Assembly (NCBI GenBank): GCA_025655555.1 | Contig: JAHXIQ010000002.1 | Coordinates: 186,001 to 250,000, forward strand | Length of the DNA stretch: 64,000 nt | DNA from: Candidatus Thiodiazotropha sp. (ex Myrtea sp. 'scaly one' KF741663) | GTDB taxonomy: Bacteria > Pseudomonadota > Gammaproteobacteria > Chromatiales > Chromatiaceae | Direction of reading: 5' to 3' | In this document: one piece after another, positions 8,777-16,526 of the stretch | Numbering within the stretch: the first letter of the stretch is position 1 | Layout: every line of letters starts with the position of its first letter | The notes under the pieces: generated by a model | The model's input: only the letters and a program-made list of their open reading frames with translations | Told to the model about the DNA's origin: nothing | Databases searched by the model: none | Program-made: the position numbers and the translations under genes

Positions 8777-10243
8777 ATGAAGTACAAAGATCTCCGCGAC
8801 TTTCTCCAACAGCTCGAGGCTCGTGGCGAACTCAAGCGTATCCACACCGAGGTCGACCCCAATCTCGAGATCACCGAGATCTGCGACCGGACACTGCGCC
8901 GGGGTGGCCCCGCACTGCTGTTCGAGAAGGTCAAAGGCTCCCGCTATCCCCTGCTGGGCAATCTCTTTGGTACCGCACAACGTGTTGCCATGGGCATGGG
9001 GGAAGAGGATGTAGAGGCCTTGCGCGAAGTGGGACGGCTACTCGCCTTTCTCAAGGAACCCGATCCCCCCAAGGGGATGAAGGATGCCTGGGAAAAACTG
9101 CCGGTGTTCCGCAAGGTGCTCGACATGGCGCCCAAGGAACTGCGCAATGCCCCTTGTCAGGCCATGGTCCAGGAGGGAGACGATGTCGACCTGACCCAGC
9201 TGCCGATACAGACCTGCTGGCCGGAAGACGCCGCGCCGTTGATCACCTGGGGTCTTGTCATTACTAAAGGCCCGAGTAAATCCCGGCAAAATCTGGGTAT
9301 CTACCGTATGCAGCGCCTCGGTCCCAACCGGGTCATCATGCGCTGGCTCGCCCATCGGGGTGGTGCACTCGATTTTCGCGACTGGCAGGCGGCTCACCCG
9401 GGAGAGCCCTTTCCCATAGCCGTGGCCCTGGGTGCAGATCCCGCCACTATCCTGGGGGCGGTCACCCCGGTTCCCGATAATTTGTCCGAGTACGCTTTTG
9501 CAGGATTGTTGCGAGGCAGCCGTACCGAGGTTGTGAAATGCATCGGCTCCGAACTGCAGGTGCCTGCCTCTGCTGAGTTCGTCCTTGAAGGGCACATCCA
9601 TCCAGACGATATGGCTCCCGAAGGGCCTTACGGTGATCATACTGGCTACTATAACGAGGTGGAGAATTTCCCCGTCTTCACCATCGACCGCATCACCCAT
9701 CGCGAGGACCCGATCTATCACAGCACCTATACAGGCCGACCGCCGGACGAGCCGGCGATTCTCGGCGTGGCACTGAATGAGGTCTTTGTACCGATCCTGC
9801 AGAAACAGTTTCCCGAGATCGTCGATTTCTATCTGCCGCCGGAGGGGTGCTCCTATCGACTCGCCGTGGTAAGCATGAAGAAGCAGTACCCCGGTCACGC
9901 CAAGCGGGTAATGATGGGGGTCTGGTCCTTCCTGCGCCAGTTCATGTACACCAAGTTCGTTATCGTGGTGGACGATGACGTTAACACGCGGGAGTGGCAG
10001 GATGTGATCTGGGCCATGACCACCCGCATGGATCCGGCGAGGGACACCACCATCATCGAACAGACACCTATCGACTATCTCGATTTCGCCTCACCGGTTT
10101 CGGGCCTTGGCTCGAAGATAGGCTTCGACGCCACCAACAAGTGGCCGGGGGAGACCCAACGTGAATGGGGCCGACCCATCTCCATGAGTACTGAGATCAA
10201 ACAAAGGGTCGATGAGATTTGGGATCAGCTGGGGATCGACTAA
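8777..10243 (+). CDS. ubiD: UbiD-family 4-hydroxy-3-polyprenylbenzoate decarboxylase
   Basis: A 488-residue protein of the UbiD family, near the usual ~490-497 residues. It decarboxylates 4-hydroxy-3-polyprenylbenzoate in ubiquinone synthesis using the prenylated FMN cofactor made by UbiX. Diagnostic stretches include [10 protein letters not shown] at the N-terminus, [24 protein letters not shown], the [12 protein letters not shown] segment containing catalytic acidic residues, and [16 protein letters not shown]. The ATG at 8777 matches family N-termini although no strong ribosome-binding site precedes it. ubiX is not in the window. A ferredoxin-type reductase that often accompanies ubiD lies two genes downstream. 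Confidence 0.95.
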   Translation: MKYKDLRDFLQQLEARGELKRIHTEVDPNLEITEICDRTLRRGGPALLFEKVKGSRYPLLGNLFGTAQRVAMGMGEEDVEALREVGRLLAFLKEPDPPKGMKDAWEKLPVFRKVLDMAPKELRNAPCQAMVQEGDDVDLTQLPIQTCWPEDAAPLITWGLVITKGPSKSRQNLGIYRMQRLGPNRVIMRWLAHRGGALDFRDWQAAHPGEPFPIAVALGADPATILGAVTPVPDNLSEYAFAGLLRGSRTEVVKCIGSELQVPASAEFVLEGHIHPDDMAPEGPYGDHTGYYNEVENFPVFTIDRITHREDPIYHSTYTGRPPDEPAILGVALNEVFVPILQKQFPEIVDFYLPPEGCSYRLAVVSMKKQYPGHAKRVMMGVWSFLRQFMYTKFVIVVDDDVNTREWQDVIWAMTTRMDPARDTTIIEQTPIDYLDFASPVSGLGSKIGFDATNKWPGETQREWGRPISMSTEIKQRVDEIWDQLGID

Positions 10244-10283
10244 ACTAGTTGAAAAATAATGCGGAGTTAAAAGGGATAGAGTT

Positions 10284-10910
10284 ATGCGCACGATCATGTT
10301 GATGAACGCCAAAGGCGGCTGCGGCAAGACGACCCTGGCCACCAATCTGGCAACCTGGTACGCCGACGAGGGGATGAAGGTGGCGCTGGCGGACTTCGAT
10401 CCGCAAATGTCGACGCTCGACTGGCTGGAAGCCAGAAAAGCGTACGAAGGCATACCCGACATTGAGGCTATCGATGCGGTATCAGGACCGGTCAGACCCG
10501 CCAGGGGGACCGATCTGCTGATCATGGACGCACCTGCCGGTATTCACGGCAAGGCGATTAATAAAATGCTGCTGCGGGTCGACACACTGATCCTGCCGGT
10601 ACTTCCCTCACCGATCGATATGCGTGCCTGTAACCGTTATCTCAGCGAGTTGTTGGCCAGCGGCCGGGTCTCGAAACATCAGACCCGTATCGGTATCGTC
10701 GCCAATCGGGTTAAAGAACAGACACGGGTCTACCATGATCTGGAAGCGTACCTGGGGCATCTCAAGATTCCCTTCATCACCCACCTGCGTGAGAGCCAGA
10801 ACTACATCCGCTCTGCCGAGAAGGGGTTGGCCATCTTTGAATTGGCGCCGTCCCAGGTTTACAAAGATGTGATCCTGTGGGATCCGTTGTTGGAGTGGTT
10901 GAAGATCTGA
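10284..10910 (+). CDS. ParA-family (MinD/ParA) ATPase, orphan
   Basis: A 208-residue P-loop ATPase with the deviant Walker A motif KGGCGKTT at residues 10-17, including the signature lysine of ParA/MinD proteins, a Walker A' ADFDPQ, and LLIMDAPAG as Walker B. It is as short as ParA proteins without a DNA-binding N-terminal domain. No ParB, partition site or other partner is adjacent, so the cargo is unknown; orphan ParAs may position protein complexes. It follows ubiD by 40 bases and may be co-transcribed. Its last codons are followed by the inverted repeat pair at 10961-11070. Confidence 0.88.
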   Translation: MRTIMLMNAKGGCGKTTLATNLATWYADEGMKVALADFDPQMSTLDWLEARKAYEGIPDIEAIDAVSGPVRPARGTDLLIMDAPAGIHGKAINKMLLRVDTLILPVLPSPIDMRACNRYLSELLASGRVSKHQTRIGIVANRVKEQTRVYHDLEAYLGHLKIPFITHLRESQNYIRSAEKGLAIFELAPSQVYKDVILWDPLLEWLKI

Positions 10911-10960
10911 CCTGTTAGTAGATGGTGCGGCAAAGCCACACGCTAATTTCGAGCCATAGT

Positions 10961-11070
10961 CTGTAGGTTGGGCCGACGCTGGAGGCCCAACAATCCTTTT
11001 TACAACACTCATCCACGCCGCGAATGCCTGGTTAATTGTGTTGGGCCTCCTGCGTCGGCCCAACCTACAG
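10961..11070. repeat. Inverted pair of GTTGGGCC-type dispersed repeats
   Basis: Two 32-base arms, 10961-10992 and 11039-11070, are reverse complements with one mismatch and are separated by 46 bases. Each arm is itself a small palindrome: GTTGGGCC, a nine-base core and GGCCCAAC, bounded by a CTGTAG end. Similar GTAGGTTGGGC repeats are scattered in many proteobacterial genomes. The pair lies between the convergent parA and epimerase genes, so it can form a long hairpin that would stop transcription from both sides. Confidence 0.75.
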
Positions 11071-11085
11071 CGCCAATCTCTTCCT

Positions 11086-11952
11086 TTAGAGACAAGCCGG
11101 TAAGCCGGTTTCCAATGTGGGGTACTTCAGGATCACCCCCAACTCTTCAACCAGTTTACGATTACTCAAACGCCGCGACTCTCCCAGATAGGAGAGCATG
11201 CCCGGTGTCAGGGTTTGCTCCGCCTCCGCCAGACTGATCACCGGCGGCCTGGGCAGATCGAAAAAATCGGCCACCGCATTGAAATAACCGGTCATGGTAC
11301 CGGGATGACCATCACAAACGTTGTAGACCTCCCCTGAAACACCCCGCTCCATCGCTGCCAGACAGATCTCCACCAGGTCGTGGGTGTGGATGTGATTGGT
11401 GATGGGAGAGTCCACCTCGGCCACCATCGGCCTGCCTTGTCGCAGCCTTTCCAGTGGTAATTTGCCCGGCCCGTAGATACCGGCCACACGCAGGATCACC
11501 AGCTCACCGCCGGTCTTTCGGCTCCATTCACGCCATCGGTTCTCCGCATCGAGCCGACGAAATGCCCGATCCACCGAAGGTGCAGGTGCGCGTGTCTCGT
11601 CCACCCATTCACCACCACTATCGCCATAGACACCGGACGTGCTCAGATAGACCACTTTACGAGGCTGACCAACCTCAGATAACTGGTCAATCAAATGAGC
11701 CACCCGGCTGTCCTCCTTTCCTTTTGCCGGTGGGGGAACAAAGTAGAAGAGGTCGTGATCTTCCACCGACGGCAAACCCAACATGCGTGGGTCGAGATCG
11801 ACTTTCAGGGTCGGGATACGCTGTTCCCGCAGTGCCATGACTCTGTCGTCACTGCGCACCCAACCTGTGCAAAGATCACCTTTTGCCAAACAGGCCTCAG
11901 CCACCCTGCCACCGATATCTCCGCACCCGACGATAGTCACTTTGGTTCTCAT
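11086..11952 (-). CDS. NAD(P)-dependent SDR-type epimerase/reductase (YeeZ-like)
   Basis: A 288-residue extended short-chain dehydrogenase. The Rossmann nucleotide-binding motif is near the N-terminus (VTIVGCGDIGGRV, with G9, G11 and G14), followed by VYLSTSGVYGDSGG, LRVAGIYGPG and NHIHTHDLV, which are hallmarks of the NAD-dependent epimerase family. It is close in size to E. coli YeeZ, whose substrate is not established. The ATG at 11952 is chosen because GAGGTGGG lies just upstream; a GTG at 11961 is also in frame. It stands alone on the minus strand between plus-strand genes. Confidence 0.85.
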   Translation of the reverse strand: MRTKVTIVGCGDIGGRVAEACLAKGDLCTGWVRSDDRVMALREQRIPTLKVDLDPRMLGLPSVEDHDLFYFVPPPAKGKEDSRVAHLIDQLSEVGQPRKVVYLSTSGVYGDSGGEWVDETRAPAPSVDRAFRRLDAENRWREWSRKTGGELVILRVAGIYGPGKLPLERLRQGRPMVAEVDSPITNHIHTHDLVEICLAAMERGVSGEVYNVCDGHPGTMTGYFNAVADFFDLPRPPVISLAEAEQTLTPGMLSYLGESRRLSNRKLVEELGVILKYPTLETGLPACL

Positions 11953-12170
11953 TCTACCCACCTCAAGGGGTCTGTTTTACCCGATACCAGGGCCACAATT
12001 CCTAAAACATATCCCACCAGAAAATTCACTTGAATCATAACCCAAGGGACTCCCGGTTTAATTCCTGAGTAAAATAGGAGAGAATTCTGAGCCAGTTTAT
12101 ATGGCGCGCGGTTTGGGGAATCCTCACACACAGCCAGAATTGTAACCAGACTCTAGCAGCAAGGTACCCT

Positions 12171-13202
12171 ATGAGTTTTAAAGTGCAGGTTGAACCCAGT
12201 GGTCATGAATTCACGGTCGAGACGGAGGAGAACCTCCTTGAAGCCGCCATTCGACAGGGGATCAACCTCCCTTATGGCTGTCGAAACGGCTTTTGCGGGG
12301 ACTGCCGTTCCGTCCTGATCGAGGGTGATATTCACTATCCCGAGGGTGAGCCGCCGGCGCTCGAGGGGCAGGACGAGGGACTCTGTCTCACCTGTCAGGC
12401 AATTCCCCGCAGCGACCTGACCATCCATGTACATGAGATTGAGCAGGCGCAGGATCTCAAACCCCGCATTCTGCCATCCAAGGTGGACCGCATAGAGCGG
12501 CTCAACGATGATGTCATCCGCCTCTATCTCAAGTTGCCCGAGGGAGAACGCCTGCAGTTTCTCGCCGGCCAGTACCTGAACTTCATCCTGCCGGACGGCA
12601 GCAAGCGGGCCTTCTCCATCGCCAATGCGCCCCATGATGACGAATTTATCGAGCTGCATATCCGCCATGTCTCCGGGGGGACATTTACCGATGTGCTCTT
12701 CAACGGCATGGAGGAGAAGACAATATTAAGAATCGAAGCACCGCTCGGCAGCTACTTCCTGCGTGAGGAGTCCGAGCGACCGATTATTTTAATGGGCGGT
12801 GGCACCGGCTTCGCTCCACTGAAAGGTATCATCGAACACGCCTTCGAGATCGGTATCAAGCGGCCGATGCACCTCTTCTGGGGTGTACGTTCCCGTGAGG
12901 ACCTCTATCTGCCTGCCTTGCCGGAGGCCTGGTCAACCGAACATCCCAATTTCACCTATACGCCGGTACTTTCCGAACCGGACAGCGACTGGCAGGGGGA
13001 GAGCGGCTGGGTCCACGAGGCTGTAGTTGAACAACACCCCGACCTGAGTGGCCATGAGGTCTACATGAGCGGGCCGCCGCCAATGATCGATGCAGGCAAG
13101 TCAGCCTTTCTTGCTCATGGTCTGAGTGGCGAAGACCTCTACTCTGACTCGTTTGAATACGGCGCTGCCACCACCAAGCAGAAAAAAGCCTCCCAAGCCT
13201 GA
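12171..13202 (+). CDS. 2Fe-2S ferredoxin-NAD(P)H flavin reductase (CDP-6-deoxyglucoseen reductase-like)
   Basis: A 343-residue electron-transfer protein in three parts. Residues 1-90 are a plant-type ferredoxin with ligands C37, C42, C45 and C75 (CRNGFCGDC plus a distant Cys). Residues 100-195 form the FAD-binding barrel with the RAFSIANAP motif. Residues 200-335 are the NAD(P)-binding domain with MGGGTGFAPLKG and a YMSGPPPMID segment. It passes electrons from NAD(P)H via flavin to the iron-sulfur cluster and then to an unknown partner. Homologues near ubiD in gammaproteobacteria are often labelled CDP-6-deoxy-delta-3,4-glucoseen reductase without proof. AAGGT precedes the start. Confidence 0.9.
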   Translation: MSFKVQVEPSGHEFTVETEENLLEAAIRQGINLPYGCRNGFCGDCRSVLIEGDIHYPEGEPPALEGQDEGLCLTCQAIPRSDLTIHVHEIEQAQDLKPRILPSKVDRIERLNDDVIRLYLKLPEGERLQFLAGQYLNFILPDGSKRAFSIANAPHDDEFIELHIRHVSGGTFTDVLFNGMEEKTILRIEAPLGSYFLREESERPIILMGGGTGFAPLKGIIEHAFEIGIKRPMHLFWGVRSREDLYLPALPEAWSTEHPNFTYTPVLSEPDSDWQGESGWVHEAVVEQHPDLSGHEVYMSGPPPMIDAGKSAFLAHGLSGEDLYSDSFEYGAATTKQKKASQA

Positions 13203-13254
13203 AAGATCCCTACCGGCGCTCCACCGGCATTTGTTTAAATCTTTTACAACCCCG

Positions 13255-13412
13255 GGCAACATCCATTAGGATGTTCCATTCAGGCGGCCGCTGCGTCCGG
13301 TATTAAGATTCGGACAAGGGTGTAATAGAACACCCGTCAATGACGGGGAATAAACCTGCCGCACCTGATAGACGAAGTTCCTGCATTAAGCCACATGGGG
13401 TGGTGCGCAGGC
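13255..13412 (+). promoter_or_regulatory. Structured untranslated region before the CxxC/MNT-HEPN gene pair
   Basis: This stretch carries several adjacent potential hairpins. ACATCC/GGATGT sits around a four-base loop near 13259-13274. GGGTGT/ACACCC at about 13318-13335 overlaps CCCGTCA/TGACGGG at about 13333-13347, making them mutually exclusive. A long-range stem joins 13355-13365 to 13402-13411 (ten pairs, one bulge). Overlapping alternatives suggest a regulatory leader or small RNA, but no known riboswitch or 6S-like consensus was recognised. It ends about 17 bases before a good ribosome-binding site at 13429-13433. Confidence 0.35.
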
Positions 13413-13440
13413 ACAGGGAATGACTGTCAGGAGAAACAAC

Positions 13441-13662
13441 ATGGAATTGCAACGCCCGTTGGCGGACGAGCTCGGTCTCATGGCGGACCACATACGCTTA
13501 CTCGCCGCTTTAATGCTGAAACGGACCGGCCTTCAGGAATCTGAGCGCCTTAATTTCAGCCTGGTACTACAGGACCTTGCCGGTCGGCTAGAGCGCATGG
13601 CAGTGGCCACGCCCTACAACAAGAACTGCCGGCTATGCGCGGAAAGGGAGAGCCGGCATTGA
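13441..13662 (+). CDS. Small uncharacterised protein with C-terminal CxxC
   Basis: A 73-residue protein. The start is supported by AGGAG at 13429-13433, seven bases before the ATG. It is mostly helical (residues 5-55, rich in Leu, Glu and Arg), and ends with NCRLCAERESRH, where C63 and C66 form a single CxxC pair. I do not recognise the family. Its stop codon TGA shares its last base with the ATG of the next gene, so the two are very probably translated in a coupled manner, which suggests that this small protein works with or controls the MNT-HEPN protein. Confidence 0.6.
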   Translation: MELQRPLADELGLMADHIRLLAALMLKRTGLQESERLNFSLVLQDLAGRLERMAVATPYNKNCRLCAERESRH

Positions 13663-14597
13663 TGGAATATAGCTACAAGGACACAAGGGGTCCCTCTGCC
13701 TGGTACAAAATGAAAACCCGCCCCAAGCATCTCCCCCCACAAAAACTGCAATATCTCGATGAGATCGTTGCCGCCATCCGGCAACGCCCCGGTGTGGAAA
13801 TGATCATCCTCTTTGGCTCCCACGCCAGAGGCGATTGGGTTGAGGATGAGTATGAAGAGGATCACGTCACCTACGAATACCGGTCTGATTTCGACATTCT
13901 CATCGTCACCGCCGATAAATCGGCTGAACGCAACATCACCTACGACACCGATCTGAAACACCAGCTTGAACCCGGTGGCCGAGGCAGCCGGGTAAGCTAC
14001 ATCGCCCACACCATCCACCACGTTAACCAGATGCTGGCGGAACGGCGTTTCTTCTTCATGGATATCCTCAAGGAGGGATATCTGCTCTTCGACTCCAAGC
14101 GCTACAAGCTGGCCCGCCCGCCCAAAGCATTGCCGGCAGCGATACGACTGCGTCATGCAAAGGACTACTTTGAAGAGTGGATGGGCAGTGCCGACGGTTT
14201 TCTGAAGATGGCGCGTAACGCCATGGGCGAGTCGGAGTGGAAGATTGCCGCCTTTCTGCTGCACCAAGCCACTGAGCGCTACATTACCTGCCTGCTCCTG
14301 GTGCATACCGGCTACCGACCCAAAGAGCACGACATGGAAAAGCTCATCCACCAAGCGGCCGGTTTCGACCCTCGCTTCCAGGAGGTCTTCCCGCAACAGG
14401 ACGAAAACGATAAACGTCTGTTCGATCTGCTGCGCCGAGCTTACGTGGATGCCCGATACAGCAAAAGCTACCGCATCAGCGAATCTGAGCTTCACGCCAT
14501 CAACACACAGATCGTGGCATTAAAAACCATCACCGGCGAAGTTTGCCAAACCAGGATCGCCCAACTGGCATCGCCGGATCAACATGAAGAAGCGTGA
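13662..14597 (+). CDS. MNT nucleotidyltransferase-HEPN fusion protein
   Basis: A 311-residue two-domain protein. Residues 30-130 are a minimal nucleotidyltransferase: FGSHARGD (G52, S53) followed after an unusually long 22-residue insertion by the DFD pair (D76, D78) that binds metal and nucleotide. Residues 155-285 are a HEPN helical domain with LLHQATERYI, HDMEKLI and LLRRAYVDARYSKSY. In two-gene MNT/HEPN toxin-antitoxins, HEPN carries an R-x4-6-H RNase motif. Here the equivalent position reads R-x5-R-Y with no His, so RNase activity is doubtful. The ATG at 13662 has GGGAG at 13646-13650; an in-frame ATG at 13635 would overlap the previous gene. Function unknown. Confidence 0.8.
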   Translation: MEYSYKDTRGPSAWYKMKTRPKHLPPQKLQYLDEIVAAIRQRPGVEMIILFGSHARGDWVEDEYEEDHVTYEYRSDFDILIVTADKSAERNITYDTDLKHQLEPGGRGSRVSYIAHTIHHVNQMLAERRFFFMDILKEGYLLFDSKRYKLARPPKALPAAIRLRHAKDYFEEWMGSADGFLKMARNAMGESEWKIAAFLLHQATERYITCLLLVHTGYRPKEHDMEKLIHQAAGFDPRFQEVFPQQDENDKRLFDLLRRAYVDARYSKSYRISESELHAINTQIVALKTITGEVCQTRIAQLASPDQHEEA

Positions 14598-14650
14598 TGC
14601 AGTATCACATCAGTTGAAGCATTCTGCTCCAGCAGGGTGTATTGGATCAG

Positions 14651-14664
14651 TGTTAACAGGCCCT
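14651..14664 (-). repeat. Dispersed repeat TAGGGCCTGTTAACA family, copy 1 (inverted)
   Basis: TGTTAACAGGCCCT upstream of the histidine phosphatase gene. The reverse complement recurs at 15247 directly after the same gene, and another copy overlaps the end of the AlgR-like gene at 21600. The phosphatase gene is therefore bracketed by inverted copies. Confidence 0.5.
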
Positions 14665-14688
14665 GGATCGAGAGAGGCGTTGTAGGGC

Positions 14689-15249
14689 GTGCAAATTACT
14701 TTACTCAGACATGGCAAACCTGCATTTCAATTATCCGGTCTTGTTCGTGCAGAGGCGCTGCCCCAGATTGCCGACGCCTACGCGGTATCGGGCATCATCG
14801 ACGAACCGCCAGAAGACACCAAAACACTTGCACAGGGACACGACTTCGTTATCTCCAGTGATTTACCACGTGCAGTGGAATCGGCCCATGCCCTGGGTTT
14901 AAAACATATCCACCACAAAGATCCATTATTTCGTGAAACCCCCATACCTCACTTAAACAGCGGCAGAATGACACTCCCCATCGGCATCTGGGTCGTTGTG
15001 TTGAGAATACTCTGGCTATTTGGCTTTTCCCGCAATGGGGAGTCGTTCAGGAATGCCAGACGACGAGCAAGACAGGCAGCCGAGAGATTGGCTCAACTCG
15101 CCAACGAGCACGGCAATATCATCCTGGTGGGTCACGGTTTCATCAACCACTTCATCGCAAAGGAACTCAAGACCATGGGTTGGTCGGGGCCTGGTTCGCC
15201 AGGCAAAGGCTACTGGGACTTCGCTTCATTTCATTCACGCTCTACTTAG
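14689..15249 (+). CDS. Histidine phosphatase superfamily protein
   Basis: A 186-residue protein starting at GTG 14689 with AGGG just upstream. The N-terminal LLRHGKP motif carries the catalytic R7-H8-G9, where His accepts the phosphate, and ILVGHGFINHF supplies the second catalytic His near residue 147. A hydrophobic stretch in the middle (IGIWVVVLRILWLFGF, about residues 96-112) is unusual and may anchor the protein or form a lid. Substrate unknown; SixA, PhoE and CobC-like activities are all possible. The TAG stop is the first three bases of a dispersed repeat. Confidence 0.85.
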   Translation: MQITLLRHGKPAFQLSGLVRAEALPQIADAYAVSGIIDEPPEDTKTLAQGHDFVISSDLPRAVESAHALGLKHIHHKDPLFRETPIPHLNSGRMTLPIGIWVVVLRILWLFGFSRNGESFRNARRRARQAAERLAQLANEHGNIILVGHGFINHFIAKELKTMGWSGPGSPGKGYWDFASFHSRST

Positions 15250-15261
15250 GGCCTGTTAAAA
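15247..15261 (+). repeat. Dispersed repeat TAGGGCCTGTTAA, copy 2
   Basis: The repeat begins exactly with the TAG stop codon of the histidine phosphatase gene. The same arrangement, a gene ending in TAG followed by GGCCTGTTAA, occurs on the minus strand at the end of the AlgR-like gene (21600-21615). Confidence 0.5.
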
Positions 15262-15316
15262 CGAATTTGATGATCAACTCTCATCTCTATGCGACGATGC
15301 ACATTGACCCAACACA

Positions 15317-16045
15317 ATGACTGTATTGACCGTGAGACGCGCCCACTATCTACAACACGTTCCCTTCGAAGGCCTGGGCAGTATCGAGACCTGGCTGAAA
15401 GATGCTGATTTCCAGATTTCATCTTCTCCCCTCTTCGAATCCCCTGAGCTACCAAACCCCAACCAGGTAGACTTTCTCATCATCATGGGCGGCCCCATGA
15501 GTGTGAATGATGAGCGAGACTATCCCTGGCTGGTTGCTGAAAAGCGGTTTATCCGTGAATTTATCGCTACAGGCAAACCGATGCTCGGTATCTGCCTTGG
15601 GGCACAGTTAATTGCATGCGCCCTTGGCGCGAGGGTTTACCGAAATCACGAGAAGGAGATCGGTTGGTTTCCTGTTCAAGGTCTCGCTATGCCTGATAGC
15701 AACACTTTCCGCTTCCCCGGATCGACCGAGGTGTTCCACTGGCACGGCGAGACCTTCGATCTGCCCAAGGGCGCGTCCTGCATTGCGGAGAGCGCTGTCT
15801 GTCGCCACCAGGCATTCCAGATCGGCCGTGCCGTGATCGGATTTCAGTTCCACCTGGAGACCACCCCGGAATCGGCCCAGGCCATCGTCTCAAACTGCCG
15901 TGATGAACTGATACCTGCTGCCTATATCCAGACCGAAGTGGATATTCTCTCCGCCTCCAATGCTCAATACCGCACCATCAATGGGCTGATGAGCGAAGTG
16001 CTTGAATTCCTTCATACCGGTTCATCAATCTCACATCACTGCTAA
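15317..16045 (+). CDS. Class I glutamine amidotransferase-like protein
   Basis: A 242-residue stand-alone class I amidotransferase domain. The nucleophile elbow GICLGAQL places the catalytic cysteine at C93, and GFQFHLETTPE supplies H179 and E181, completing the triad. MGGPMSV forms the oxyanion loop. The domain releases ammonia from glutamine, or hydrolyses a related gamma-glutamyl bond, in the cytoplasm. No synthetase domain is attached, so the acceptor is unknown; it resembles proteins loosely named GMP synthase-like. It is followed closely by a small membrane protein gene and may be co-transcribed with it. Confidence 0.88.
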   Translation: MTVLTVRRAHYLQHVPFEGLGSIETWLKDADFQISSSPLFESPELPNPNQVDFLIIMGGPMSVNDERDYPWLVAEKRFIREFIATGKPMLGICLGAQLIACALGARVYRNHEKEIGWFPVQGLAMPDSNTFRFPGSTEVFHWHGETFDLPKGASCIAESAVCRHQAFQIGRAVIGFQFHLETTPESAQAIVSNCRDELIPAAYIQTEVDILSASNAQYRTINGLMSEVLEFLHTGSSISHHC

Positions 16046-16077
16046 AGTTACTCAGACAACCCTAAGACAGGAACACC

Positions 16078-16500
16078 ATGAAAGCGGTATTCAAGGCCGT
16101 CACTCTCTCTTTTCTTATTGCTGCCAATTTCCAGATACTGGCCAGCACTTTTGCCTATCTTGATATCTATCTGTTGAATAATTGGGACCAGGCGCTCGGG
16201 CAGGCGGTCTCTTTCAAGCTCTCGGTAGCCGCACTAAGCCTGCATGCCTCGCTACTCTGCATTCTCGTGCTGATCGCTTCGGCCTTCGCCAAAAAACAGA
16301 TTCAAGTCCTGGACAGTCGGTCTATGGTTATCACTGCGTTGTGGGTTTCGGCGCCTCTGGCCATAGTGAGCCAGTTGTCCGGTTATCTCGAGTCAAGCAT
16401 CGCCTGGTCACCCTACCTTCTCCTGATCTTCACGCTGGGCTGGGCGACTTTCGGTCTCTATTACGTGCTCTGGCAGATCACTGCCCAATCGACCTCTTAA
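16078..16500 (+). CDS. Small integral membrane protein, four predicted helices
   Basis: A 140-residue protein with four hydrophobic segments at about residues 5-28, 45-70, 82-102 and 112-134, so nearly the whole protein is in the inner membrane. AGGAACACC immediately before the ATG gives a usable ribosome-binding site. I do not recognise the family and see no charged or catalytic motif inside the helices. It follows the amidotransferase gene by 32 bases and converges on hemY. Confidence 0.6.
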   Translation: MKAVFKAVTLSFLIAANFQILASTFAYLDIYLLNNWDQALGQAVSFKLSVAALSLHASLLCILVLIASAFAKKQIQVLDSRSMVITALWVSAPLAIVSQLSGYLESSIAWSPYLLLIFTLGWATFGLYYVLWQITAQSTS

Positions 16501-16526
16501 GCCATCCGCTGAATCTTTTTCTCGCT

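Noticed and set aside
9038..9898. Minus-strand frame of 286 codons opposite ubiD
   Set aside because: Complete overlap with conserved ubiD; no recognisable domain.
13255..13440. 6S RNA or a known riboswitch before the CxxC gene
   Set aside because: The conserved 6S central bubble and closing stem, and the consensus of GEMM, cobalamin or TPP switches, were not found; kept only as an unclassified structured region.
13614..14495. Minus-strand frame of 293 codons opposite the MNT-HEPN gene
   Set aside because: The plus-strand frame has clear motifs and a ribosome-binding site; this one has neither.
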